Shown here piece after piece: positions 46,101-54,174 of a stretch of DNA of 64,000 bases. The notes beneath the pieces are model-generated. The model saw only the letters and a program-made list of their open reading frames with translations, made no database searches and was not told where the DNA came from. Each line of letters starts with the position of its first letter. Within the stretch, counting starts at the first letter, position 1. The translations under genes and the position numbers were made by a program. The stretch is from Tretioscincus oriximinensis. Lineage: Eukaryota > Chordata > Lepidosauria > Squamata > Gymnophthalmidae. Location of the stretch: assembly GCA_022410635.1 (NCBI GenBank), contig JAJVDF010000345.1:820725-884724 (forward strand), read 5' to 3'.

Positions 46101-48754
46101 TCTGCCACTGAGCCACGCCGGGCCCTTCCCAAGGAGCTGATTTTCTTCCTCTTCATCTACAGATGCACTTTCTTCCGCAGTGACTAATTTTACAGAGATG
46201 GCGTTGGGCTTCCACCACAGACTGTCACAGCTTGATAAGAGCAAGTAAGTTTGACAGCACAAGCATGAAGGAATAAAAGCCAGGCCTGCCGCAAGACGAC
46301 TACCACATTGAGGACTTTTAAAATATAAAAACTGAACAAAAATGTCCCGTTTTACTTTAAAAACTAGTTGAAAAGCCTGCAGGTGCTGATCCCATTCCTT
46401 CTTCCCTTACAAAAATAGTGGATTGGACGGCAGCCTATGGCACACAAACCTTCTGCTGTGATGCCAGTGATGGCAGAAAGAGGCCCTCAGACAGAAAGTG
46501 ATTCAGTCTGAAGTGTTTATTCAGCTCTTAGTGGAACCTGAGTTTGGTCTGCAGTGATTGTCCCTTGGTAGAGGAGCTCCTTATATACTGTACACTAGCC
46601 AATCACTGTAGCCAATACTTCCCGCTGAAAACCATGCAACTAAGTACATTTCTTGCATGTGGATGGCAGGCACCTATTTTGAGATGTGGCACAGATGTGG
46701 GCTGTTCTTGCCTCAGTAACTGGCTTTTAGAATAGGACAACTTGTGTGGTTCTTCCATTTGTTTTGACCAATTCTTGCCCTGTAATCTCTTTCTGCCTCC
46801 CAGTCCTGTGGCTGTTCGGAGGACGAATGACCAGCTGATGTTCCTTGAAAGAGCTTTCATAGATCCTCTTGGTTTGCCCGGCAGGAAATTTTACAGGTAA
46901 AATGATCCCTAATATATTGATGGGTTAAATTACCATGATTCTGTACGGGTTCCAGTTAACCCTTTTAAGTGCACATACAAGAATAAAATATTATAAAATG
47001 AAAGACATTCATTACATAAAAAATACCATGGATACATCCCATGACCGTATGTCCAAAACCATTGTTTGCCTTGATTTCCATGAAGCATATAAGCTGATGT
47101 GTATAGAGACCACAGCCATTTTCGTTGTTTCATTGTGTAAGGCTGGGCGCAGATTGGCTAAAGAGGAGCAGACTGGGAGCTGTAGTCTTCAGGGCAGGGC
47201 TCCAACCAAGCTGGGTGGAAGCAGCTGCCTCTCGCTTGGACTACACTTCCCAGCAAGCCCTGCTGCCACACAATAACAGCTCTGTCTCGCCCTCCTCACA
47301 TTTGGGCTTTTGCTGCTGTCACTGTTAGCTTCGTGAAACTGCTGAGCATCCAAGCTTTCATAATAAGCACTTGTCATCGTAAAAAACGGTGTAGAAAAGC
47401 AGGCAGAAATACATCTAAGAATCATAAAACTGGAAACAAAAATTCTACGGGAAGATGACAAACCAAAAGCTGGTCTTTTGTTATTGTTAACAACTGGTAC
47501 CCCACCTTTAGGTATTGCATTTTAAAAACTCTGCTTTTCTTAGTACAAAAGGAAGACATGATTAAACCCACTAAGGGTAAGGAAACTACGGTTTGGCAAG
47601 AACCAGCTATGAACCTTATTGCTTTATGGCAAGAAAAAAAGTATATTTTGTGTAGATGGCAAGAATATTCTTCTTTATCTCCTCTCGTCATTGCGGTAGC
47701 ATTAAAAAAAGTTGTCCCTGCATCAGAGAAGAAATGGGCATAAAACAGAAATTCAGAATGGTAGTACACAAAACCTATTGTAAAGCAGTTCAGTTTCCCA
47801 GAACGTTCCATCTGGGAGATTTCTGAGAATCTCATACATTTCAACAGATTATCCATTCTTGTAAAAGGTACAAGTTCTCATACACCAATACCCAAGGATT
47901 CCACCATTGTGATGTCAATTCCAGAGGACGACATTTTAGACAGTTGTGTTTTATGATTTTAATCTTGTGAAGGTCATGGCGACCCGAATTTTTTTAATTT
48001 TTGTAAGCCGCCCTGGACACCTTCGGGGGGAAGGGCGGGGTAAAAATCTTTTAAATAAATAAATAAATAAATTCTGGCCCCTGCTTCCTGAAAAGGACAT
48101 CCCAGGGCAGGAAGTGACATCACAAATGATGTCACTTCCGGCCGCTGGTCCTGGGAACAGTGCTCTGACATGAAGTTACTTTTGGTCCCGCCCTCGGAAG
48201 TGATGTCAAAAATTTTTGCATGTACTTTGCACACGAGTAAAATCCAAACATTTTGTGCATTTGGGGGCTCTGGGATGAGATTTCCTGCCAGAAAATTCCC
48301 AATATTGTTTCTGGCACAATATCTGCATTATAACACCAGTAAACAGTTCAGCTTCCTGGGTGGTATTTTTCTGCATCAGTCTACATTACAACACTCTTGT
48401 TTACTTTACATTTCCTTCTCTCAATAGTTGGCCTCCAGGGGCATGCTGCTTCCGATGGATACTTCTGTGAAGCCACAAACCCCTCAGAATTGAAACCCAC
48501 ATTTCATATGGAGACTTATTCTCTGGGTGTTTGCTGATTTTTTACGTGTTTGCTTTTTTCATAGGCACATCATCTTTGCACCAAGCAGTCACAACAAATA
48601 CGCAGGAATTTCCTTCCCTGGAATCTATGATGCCATGTTTGACATTGACAGTCAACCTGACCAACGCACCGCATGGAAGGAGGTGAAGAGGCAAATCTCC
48701 ATTGCAGCTTTCACAGTGGAGGCTGCTGCAAGGACTCTGAAAGAGGTGATGTAG
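18441..48754 (+). CDS. NAALAD2: NAALAD2 (N-acetylated alpha-linked acidic dipeptidase 2), complete 19-exon gene
   Basis: Nineteen exons join into 2214 nt, giving 737 residues (human about 740). The product is a type II membrane metallopeptidase (M28B family) that hydrolyses N-acetyl-aspartyl-glutamate at the cell surface. ATG 18441 sits in a good context (caccATGg) and is followed by a short cytosolic tail and one membrane helix (about residues 11-29). In family register, offset by 13 from human FOLH1, I read zinc ligands His364, Asp374, Glu412, Asp440 and His540, catalytic base Glu411, and substrate contacts Arg197, Asn244, Arg521, Arg523, Tyr539, Lys686 and Tyr687. All are present with no frameshift or stop, so the gene looks functional. 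NAALAD2 rather than FOLH1 is chosen from residues such as [34 protein letters not shown] and the TLKEVM end, and from the convergent CHORDC1 neighbour. The name is inferred by recalled similarity, not by alignment. Confidence 0.95.
19138..19610. repeat. Long compound tetranucleotide microsatellite
   Basis: About 470 bp of (CATA)n, (CATG)n, (TATG)n and (GATA/GAGA)n blocks with a change of strand sense near 19321. Lies in NAALAD2 intron 1. Long open frames here are repeat artefacts. Confidence 0.95.
21285..21535 (+). mobile_element. tRNA-derived SINE (copy 4)
   Basis: Has ccctgtgtcggccggggg, ctactggcctcagctctagccaacccagctatttgaaag, tctggtggggaagatagag, and a ttcttctcctcc tail. NAALAD2 intron 1, about 280 bp before exon 2. 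Confidence 0.7.
22063..22220 (-). mobile_element. TTCTTATG-tailed LINE fragment
   Basis: Reversed LINE text: tgcacatgggcggtcccaagcgg, cgactccctgctaatggtatttt, ctccatcctggaggcag. Confidence 0.55.
22850..22960 (+). mobile_element. CR1 3' fragment
   Basis: Cttcaaagagaggctgg.., gggatggttctgtc.., gcattgagcagagggtcaaacctccgatgaccc follow the CR1 3' UTR order seen intact at 37425. Confidence 0.6.
23957..24225 (-). mobile_element. TTCTTATG-tailed CR1/L2-clade LINE 3' end
   Basis: Nearly identical to 17213-17460 and, inverted, to 31620-31857, which points to a younger subfamily within this window. Confidence 0.75.
24512..25249 (-). mobile_element. Solo LTR with 5-bp target duplication
   Basis: 738 bp bounded by TGTGGCG and CGCCACA (7-bp perfect inverted ends, TG..CA) and flanked on both sides by gagtg (24507-24511 and 25250-25254). 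A reverse polyadenylation word (tttatt near 24767) suggests minus orientation. No internal coding region or second LTR is present, consistent with a solo LTR left by recombination. The 5-bp duplication fits Ty3-like elements or some retrovirus-like classes; class not resolved. NAALAD2 intron 2. Confidence 0.85.
25975..26110 (-). mobile_element. L2-like LINE tail
   Basis: Starts tttatttattcatttg and includes ctataccaccctatg..ggtctcagggcattaacaataaaaac, the reversed tail type. Confidence 0.55.
26201..26235. repeat. Short palindrome of an ETS/CRE-like word
   Basis: GACATCACTTCCT (26201-26213) and AGGAAGTGATGTC (26223-26235) are perfect reverse complements around a 9-nt loop. NAALAD2 intron 2. 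Confidence 0.7.
27225..27510 (-). mobile_element. tRNA-derived SINE (copy 5)
   Basis: Reversed order: gaagaatacgaatctggtttttatacc.., gttaattttcgcctgaagg, atcttcctcaccag, ctacttgaaatgtag.. and gggctctcccccttttccatggccg. Confidence 0.65.
27535..27680. repeat. Foldback repeat, copy 3
   Basis: The left arm (gagacttaacaagaaatag..ggcatgagcttttgtag) is complementary to the right arm (gtctatgaaagctcc..tgaacagtct). Same design as 461 and 2812; it starts with ccttgtagcactttgg. Confidence 0.6.
28733..29130. repeat. Unclassified interspersed repeat, copy B
   Basis: Shares landmarks with 9035-9425 (ctagcagagta, agccctgaaggatagg, tttcattccatcagga, caggaag, aactagaaa, cccaacag). Begins about 40 bp after NAALAD2 exon 5 and ends at a (gtct)n run. 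Confidence 0.5.
29140..29220. repeat. (GTCT)n and (TTTA)n microsatellite
   Basis: Roughly 50 bp of tgtctg repeats followed by about 30 bp of tatttatt. Confidence 0.9.
29950..30290 (+). mobile_element. TTCTTATG-tailed LINE 3' end
   Basis: Reads agagggtcatcggcctgtgg.., ggatggatgtcttgatgctgcc, gtgcaattggttggcctctgtgtgag, ..gcagggctcctcttatg. Ends about 55 bp before NAALAD2 exon 6. Confidence 0.7.
31098..31330 (+). mobile_element. Sauria-type SINE
   Basis: Plus orientation: ttgaccatctgggaggtctgc.., ttggtgaccttgggccagtc.., cttcacaaggtgtctattgtggagaaag, and an aataaa tail. It ends about 50 bp before exon 7. Confidence 0.7.
31620..32135 (+). mobile_element. LINE end, then a SINE interrupted by a reversed L2 tail
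   Basis: The LINE copy (31620-31857) ends ctcttcttatgttcttatgttctta. A Sauria-type SINE follows (gtctcccagttcgattccac..), is broken at about 31905-32028 by a minus-strand L2-type tail, and resumes (ctgcgtgaccttgag..ctacttcacaaggtgtctg). Confidence 0.6.
32740..32905. mobile_element. Chimeric LINE fragments in opposite orientation
   Basis: A minus-strand LINE tail (agaacataagaacataaaaac..) abuts plus-strand LINE text (gtggtagcttgcagcctag..) near 32810. Confidence 0.5.
33030..33220. repeat. Purine-rich (GA/GGA) tract
   Basis: About 190 bp almost entirely of A and G on the + strand with rare C and T. Low complexity; open frames on the minus strand here (Ser/Leu/Pro-rich) are artefacts. Confidence 0.85.
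33445..33735 (-). mobile_element. tRNA-derived SINE (copy 6)
   Basis: Reversed: agaagaagaataaaaattttatacc.., gttaattttcgcccaaagg, gtgctcacccctccccacgtccgacacagggcttcgaaacccc..gcgattgagccattggtgc. It keeps a recognisable tRNA-like head. Confidence 0.7.
34465..34585. repeat. Foldback with GGTCACATGAC arms
   Basis: Ttttggtcacatgacttctgg and ccagaagtcatgtgaccaaaa are perfect reverse complements about 70 bp apart. Same design as 15630. In the intron after NAALAD2 exon 9. Confidence 0.65.
35965..40969 (+). CDS. NAALAD2: NAALAD2 exons 10-12: zinc-centre core
   Basis: Exons 35965-36084, 40454-40536 and 40906-40969. Exon 10 encodes [20 protein letters not shown], with the first zinc His (codon 35988-35990) and the bridging Asp. 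Exon 11 encodes [22 protein letters not shown], with catalytic Glu411 and zinc Glu412. Exon 12 encodes [11 protein letters not shown], with zinc Asp440. The 4.4-kb intron between exons 10 and 11 holds at least a CR1 end, a TIR element and several LINE fragments, but splice borders are intact. Confidence 0.94.
36190..36540 (+). mobile_element. CR1/L2-clade LINE ORF2-end relic
   Basis: Encodes [25 protein letters not shown] and [11 protein letters not shown] words across shifted frames; same family as 17213. About 100 bp after NAALAD2 exon 10. Confidence 0.7.
37425..37857 (+). mobile_element. CR1 LINE, well-preserved 3' end
   Basis: The open frame at 37427-37774 contains [36 protein letters not shown] and [11 protein letters not shown], the CR1 ORF2 C-terminus, followed by the 3' UTR (ggttggaactctatgaccctgg) and three attctatg units. 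Truncated, not a host gene. Confidence 0.9.
38037..38605. mobile_element. TIR element related to 44052-44448
   Basis: Begins tagactgaccagattttctgag and shares caaactggg.., ttaatatt, ccacca-ac, gtgagaattttt and the ccaaaagggg end with the copy at 44052. It holds two inner repeats of the cagaaccccctagtggtgg block. The right terminus is diverged. Confidence 0.6.
38846..38883. repeat. Perfect 17-bp-arm hairpin
   Basis: GAAGGTTAATATACTAC at 38846-38862 and GTAGTATATTAACCTTC at 38867-38883 pair perfectly around loop gtct. The arm core recurs at about 38913-38931 (ctacagacgtagtatatta). Confidence 0.9.
39310..39590 (+). mobile_element. TTCTTATG-tailed LINE fragment
   Basis: Gccagcctggatagctttaag.., tgcctagatacagcc.., gggccactgttgtgtgacagg.., ..cgtgttcttatc. 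Confidence 0.6.
39659..39980. repeat. Foldback repeat with about 45-bp arms
   Basis: Arm ctgaacaactggagg..cttgggcatcttctgggaaagg near 39660 is complementary to cctttcccagaagacccccaagg..cctccagctgttcag near 39938-39980. A (C)n run lies just inside the left arm. Confidence 0.6.
40690..40800. repeat. Pyrimidine-rich (TTC)n tract
   Basis: About 100 bp of TTC/TTCC, ending just before 40800. It precedes NAALAD2 exon 12 (40906) by about 105 bp. Confidence 0.85.
41390..41920 (+). mobile_element. CR1/L2-clade LINE relic with TTCTTATG-type tail
   Basis: Contains frameshifted ORF2-tail text (cttcagcctcgaaagatggggattgag.., catcactaggaccagggggcc, cagggagggtcattgg) and ends ctgttcttacgttctta. Confidence 0.65.
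42133..48754 (+). CDS. NAALAD2: NAALAD2 exons 13-19: C-terminal protease segment and dimerisation domain
   Basis: Exons 42133-42200, 43121-43212, 43667-43757, 44897-45161, 46163-46244, 46804-46896, 48565-48754 (TAG 48752-48754). They line up one to one, with identical phases, with the seven FOLH1 exons at 1624-10057. Exon 14 is one codon shorter (92 against 95 nt); the others match in length until the last exon. The segment contains [15 protein letters not shown] (zinc His540), a NFT sequon, [19 protein letters not shown] and SSHNKYAG (Lys686/Tyr687). Confidence 0.94.
42380..42560 (-). mobile_element. L2-like LINE tail
   Basis: Reversed tail: ttatttatttatttgcatctctatcctgtcctg.. followed by aataaaactgatataaaattatttaaaag. 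Confidence 0.45.
44052..44448. mobile_element. About 400-bp terminal-inverted-repeat element, TA-flanked
   Basis: Starts TAGACTGACGAGATTTT and ends ATCTGGTCAGTCTA, inverted repeats of about 14 bp with one mismatch and TA at both edges. No coding capacity. Tc1/mariner-like or another TA-targeting group; class uncertain. NAALAD2 intron 15. Confidence 0.7.
45310..45530 (-). mobile_element. tRNA-derived SINE (copy 7)
   Basis: Reversed: aaatagctgagttggctagagctgaggccagtagagggcgctc.., cacggccgacag.., ending near ctgtaccgccatgcc. Confidence 0.6.
47135..47515 (+). repeat. ZNF143-motif repeat, copy 3
   Basis: gcagattggctaaag, TGGGAGCTGTAGTC (47174-47187), GACTACACTTCCCAGC (47239-47254), then the shared 3' half (gcacttgtcatcgt, agcaggcagaaata, ctggaaacaaaaattct). 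In the last NAALAD2 intron. Confidence 0.65.
48110..48139. repeat. Perfect palindrome of the ETS/CRE-like word
   Basis: GGAAGTGACATCA (48110-48122) and TGATGTCACTTCC (48127-48139) pair around loop caaa, the same word pair as at 26201 in the opposite sense. Confidence 0.75.
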
Positions 48755-50253
48755 GTCAAGGAGGAGCTCCATGGTCAGACCACTGACTTTCATTGTACGT
48801 CCAGGAAATGGGATCTTCAGGAGATTTTGAACAGCAGCACCATAACATTGACACGTTTGGAAGACTTGTCAACATGGATAAGGTTGAAAGACCTTCTCGG
48901 GCTTCAGAAAGAAAAGATAAAACAGGAGTTCTTCCATCATCGTTCTTGTTCTGTTTCCTCTCGTCCTTGTACAGTTCGTTTCATTAGATTATTATGGAGA
49001 ACACCAGTTGGTTGGGTTCTATTCAAGGCTGTTGGGTTGAAGTAATGAAACCAGCAGAACACGTGGAAGAGCCAGCCCCATAGCTGGTGAGATCTTGTTG
49101 CGAATAGATAGATGCTCTGTCTCAATTACCAGGCTGATGGCTTTAGCTCCACAACAAATAACTATGATAGTGAGGTATAGAAAATACAAGATCTGTTATA
49201 CTACAAAGAAAAGCTGCTTGGTTCAAGCCGGAAGAACGTAAGAGGAGCCCTGCTGAATGAGGCCAGAACCCATCTAGTCCAGCCTTCTGTCTCACAAGTG
49301 GCCTACCAATTCACCTGTTCTCCATTTTCTCCAAATGGTATTACAGGAATCCTGCCTGTTGCTCCATCCTGGAGGCCAAATCAAATCAGATTTTATTTAT
49401 TAGTCATTTGACCACATCAAAAAGTTATCGAAAGTATAAAACAAGTTGGAGGCAGTATCAAGAGGTCCACCCTGATAGCTACTTATTTTCTCTATGACAA
49501 AACACTAGGATCACTTGAAACTAGTGTGCAGAAGTGAGGACAAAGGAAGGTATTTTTTCACCTAGGTCATTGGCCTGTGGAATTGATTTCCAGAAGAGGT
49601 GGTGGTAGCTAGCAGCCTGGATAGCTTCAAGACGGGATTAGATACGTTGCTCCATCCTGAAACTGCTTCCAGGATGGAGCAACAGGCAGCACTCGTAAAA
49701 TACCATTTGCATGGAGTCGAGAACAAGTGCATATTTTGCCTTCTTCTGTTCCAGACTTCCCAGGTGCAATTGGTGGGCTTCTGTGTGAGACAGAATATTG
49801 GATTAAATGGGCTCTGGCCCAATTCAGCAGGGCTCCTCCTTTGCTCTTATGAACCCTTGGTGTCCATGAACCTGTCCAATCCTGTCTTGAAGCTATCCAG
49901 GCTGCTACCACCACCTCATCTGGAAGTGAATTCCACAGACCAATGAGTCTCTGGGTGAAAAAATTCTTTTCTTTGTCCTCACTCTTCTGCCCATCTGTTT
50001 CAAAAAGCCCCACCAGTCCTAGTGTTGTGTGATAGAGAAAATAACCACCCTTGTGGGGATTCCAGGTGTGAAAATGGAGGCTAGTTGACAACTTCTTGCT
50101 TTTGATCCTTTCAGTGACCATGTGGATGCAGAAATTTGGTACCAGCAGGAAAAATAAGCCAAGTTGATCAGATATCCCATGGCCAGCAGCATGATGTGCA
50201 ATTGTAGAGTTGTTATAGCCTAATCTACCTCATTGAGTTGCTGGAATAATAAA
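48755..50253 (+). other. NAALAD2: Possible NAALAD2 3' UTR with polyadenylation hexamer
   Basis: The first AATAAA downstream of the NAALAD2 stop is at 50248-50253, followed by a T/G-rich stretch. The interval contains two opposed fragments of a TTCTTATG-tailed LINE (49230-50060), so the true transcript end may be earlier. No transcript evidence. Confidence 0.35.
49230..50060. mobile_element. Three abutting TTCTTATG-tailed LINE fragments
   Basis: Minus-strand piece at 49230-49390, plus-strand piece at 49450-49855 and minus-strand piece at 49856-50060, each with the familiar words (ctcctgttcttatg-type end, gagaacaagtgcatattttgcc, ctgtcttgaagctatccagg). Between them is a short unrelated stretch. 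Confidence 0.65.
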
Positions 50254-50524
50254 GAAAACAAATACAAGTCAGGAAGGACATAGTCTTTATTGCTTACTTT
50301 AGTCTTTGGTGTAATTGTTAAGAGTGCTTGGACTCTTATCTGACAATTGGGTATGGTGTTTGAAAAAAACTAAGCAGATCGCTGGAAGGGATATTATGGC
50401 TATAAACTGGAATGGCTGCTTTTAATGACACCCCCCCCCCCCCCCAATAACAAGGCCTATGAAAGGTCATGCGGCCTAATTTTTTCTTGTTAAATCCAAG
50501 GTGCAATGAGACTGGCTTGAAACT

Positions 50525-50875
50525 GGTTTGGTGCCGTTAGAGTGTTGGACTCTTATCTGGTAGCTTCCCAGTTCAATTCCACCCTCCTCCATAAAGCCAC
50601 CTTTATGGGTGATCTTGTGTCAATCAGAGTTCTTTAGAACTCTCTCAGCTCCACCTACTTCACAGGGTATCTGCTGTGGAGAAAAGAATAAAAGCTATGT
50701 CCTTTAGTGAAAGGGGTGTTATTATTTTAGTATCTCTTTGCTATATTTTATATATGTTAACTCCCCCAGCCCCACCTACTTCAGAGGGTGCGTGTTGTGG
50801 AGAAAGGAACGAAAACTACATTCTTTGATGAAAGGGGTGTTACTATTTTATTATCTCTTTGCTATATCAATACGG
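50525..50875 (+). mobile_element. Sauria-type SINE with tandemly repeated tail
   Basis: SINE head at about 50525 (ggtgccgttagagtgttggactcttatctgg). A unit of about 120 bp (cagccccacctacttca.. to ..tctctttgctatat) occurs twice in a row, at about 50645-50755 and 50765-50872. Confidence 0.65.
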
Positions 50876-51046
50876 CCATTTCTTTGAAATCGACCATTGT
50901 TTAATATGTGTGATGGCAGCCCAGGTTTTGGAGCCAAACTGCTACCCATGTAGTCAAGTGAAGCGACACTGAAGAGCAACAAAAACCTCGGTTCGCCTCG
51001 CAATGTGGAAATCAACAGTGGGTGCCAACCAGTTTCAGGATAACTG

Positions 51047-54000
51047 TTTATTTCAATAAATTTATAAAACAAGGCATGAGATGTCTAACAAATATTGCCA
51101 ACGGAAATTCATGCAAGGGCGAAAGGGGCCGTTGGGAAAGATTTCTTAAAAAAAAAAAACACAAGCTAGTGTTCCAGACACCTATTTATTTACTTAAATT
51201 TCCATATATAAACGAAGCTTCCGGTTGCAGTCTAGAAAGACTCCAGTAATTTAACTCCCATTGAATGTTTTTAGAATTCTCGTGCAATAATTTAAAGAAC
51301 CAACTGCATTCTTGCGCAGTATCAATTCTTTGCAAGGCAAAACCAATGAAGGGTACGGACTGCTGAAGTGGTGACTTGGGGTGGGGGTGGGGGGAAGAAG
51401 AACATCTTTATTTGTTTGGATCAAAACAGCATGTTTGGAAGAAGGAAGAATGCTGATGATTGCCCGAGGCCACCCAGGAGGAGAGTACTGGCCTCCTGGT
51501 TCTTTTTTCTCTATCACAAGTTGACTAAGACGGCTGTCTATATTGTAAAAGTTTGCTTCAATCTGAACCAAGTTGCAATTAAACTTTTGTTCCTCAGAAT
51601 ACTGAACTGGGGAGGGAGGGACTCTGTTATGATCTGCACAAGCCCACAGATCCTGTCAAGTATCAACCCAGGTTCCTTGAGATCAAAGCTCTGGATGAGC
51701 CTGGCTACTTCTCTGCCCTGCCAATTCTGTTCCAAACTGTACTTCTGCCCATCTGTCCAAGGTCTATCAGAACTGACAACTCAACACATAAAGCAAATCA
51801 CAAAGTGCTTGCTTAGGCAGCCTTTCTTTTGCTGGACCCTTCACAAATAACACCCTTTGCAAACGTTCTGGCAGACTAAAGTATGTGGATCTAAAGCGCG
51901 TGACTTACTGAATTATAGGCTGCATACCGTTGAAATTGCAGGTTCCTGTAGAAAACGTTCAGGGATTAACCATTTCAAGAGCTGTAGTGTAAATGGAGAA
52001 TTCTAAGGGCCACTTAGGCTGTGGCAGGGAGTGGCAAATTTGGCTGTAAGGTTCAGTAAGAGCCTGTTACTTTTTCCGCTATAGACGGGCACTTGGATGG
52101 CCAAGCCCTACGCCAAGATACAGAACTCAAGTGCCCCAGAGGCTTCTGGACAAAGCAGTGGCTAGTTCTAGGCTATGGAAACTGGATTGACATTATTGGA
52201 AGCTATTTTGCTTGTGCAAGTTAAAAAGCATCAAACAGAAAGGGGTAAATAATGTATAATGAATCAGTTAGTCTCATGCTAAAAACAATAAAGTAAAACT
52301 GTAAAAAGGACTTTCCCCTTCTTTTGTACATATTTACATGGTTTACAGCATTTAAAAATAGGATTCTTGAATGGACTTTATTCAACTTTCATTTTTTATG
52401 TAATCAACAAATACAGAGTAAGTCTTTTTGGTACATAAAAAGGCAATAATGGGGGACAAGGGACTTCTGACTTACACTTTGCTCTTTTCTCAGTGCTCTT
52501 GTTAAACAGGACTGTATGTATGGATAACTTCTGCCAAGTAGCTGCTGATGTTACTGTGAGATAAACTGTTTCTGGAAGGAGAGATTTTTATCTTAAGGAA
52601 ATGCGCCTGGAGATGGAAGGTATAATAAGATTCTTTGGATTAATTTTGGACACAAAGGTGAACAAAAATGCTCAAGAGCAGAGTCACAACTGTAGCACTT
52701 ACAGCCATAAAGACTTTTTTCAAAATGTGAGATCATAAACATAAATATCGTATCCGGCCTTGGCAGCTCTGAAAATCACCAAAGAGTAACTCTGGCTAGC
52801 AGTGACTGACGACCAAATGATTCTTCAGATGGTCCCTCAAAATTGGTCCTTTATGCTCTTATTTGCTAACTTGCTAGAAGAAACTTTTAAAAATCCATAG
52901 TAAAGCCAATCAGATGAAACCACTATATTTATACCAATAAGTGGGGTTCACAGACATTTTCAGACAACAAATAAGGCACAAGAATTAAAACTTTGTCATA
53001 AATAGTAAACTTCCTTTAGAATTTGAGTTGCAGAAGTTACACAAGCAAGGTGATAGATACACTGTATTCATGTTCTTTTTAAAAAGTGCCCATAGTTAAC
53101 ACAGTAAATTTTTTAAATAATCCACTCGGCAGCGTAAAATTCATAGGCCACCTACCTGCCTTTGCTCTGCAGGTATTTTGGGAAGGAGGGAAATGCCTTG
53201 ACTTTAGCATTAAGGAAGCCAGCAACTGCATAGCAGCTTGTTGGCTACAGAAATACGGCATCCGATAACCTTACAAGTGACTGAAGTCACAAACACGAAA
53301 CTGGATAGACAAAGAAGTGTGCTGTTGACCATCTATCTTCTAATTTTAATCTGCTCAGTATAAAAAGATGACATCTTGCTATATGTACAGGATCCAAATT
53401 GTATGTGCGCAGCTGCAAAGAACATGTGGCATCTCTGTCATGGCATATAAGCTACGGGGAATTTCTTGCTACAAGTGTTACTGCATTACCTTAGTTCTGT
53501 GACTTAATTCAGAAGTCCACTGGGTATAATTATTTCACTGAGCTCATTACCACTCTTCCGTTACTGGCGTTTTTAAATAAAGATAAGTCTTAGGTTAAAC
53601 ACAAAACAAGATCCACAGATTATAGCATCTGTTTTGACTACTTTAACAGGGTTGATCTCAAAATGGCCTTAAGTAAATATATCAGAAATGTCTACTTATT
53701 GCACAGGGAAGGTGTAAAAGTTACCTACAGAAAGTGACTCTTACTTCCATTACTAGAACTGGATAAGCCAAGATAAGATGAATGGGAACTGCACCTACAT
53801 GAAGGTTTGTGAAATCCAAGCCTGGAGAACAAGTTATTCACAAAGCAAGGAGCAAAAGCAAAGAGTGTTTCCTATTGGGACAGGAGAGCTCATGTGCCTC
53901 ATTTGTATCCAAAGTTTATTGCAGAATTCAATATTCACAAGCTTCAGTGATCCTTGGTGATCCAAATAAGGCACAGAGTAATACATAAATGATTTGTTGT

Positions 54001-54174
54001 ACACAGCTGCACTTCTGCATGGGAACTGAATCATACCTGACTGCCTCACTGGTACATCTACCCATATTGGAACACAGTAGTCTGAAAAAGCGATAAAGAC
54101 AAAGTCAACTTGAATTAACAACAGCAAGTCACCACTTCACCAGGGATATCGATTTCTAGGGCCCTTTTGACTTT
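51047..54174 (-). other. CHORDC1: Probable CHORDC1 3' UTR
   Basis: About 3.1 kb of AT-rich, largely repeat-free sequence follows the CHORDC1 stop, in sharp contrast with the repeat-filled DNA to the left of 51.0 kb. Candidate AATAAA hexamers on the minus strand occur near 52374 and at 51052-51047; the latter is followed by a G/T-rich stretch and coincides with the start of repeat-rich sequence. The end point is an inference without transcript data. Confidence 0.5.
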
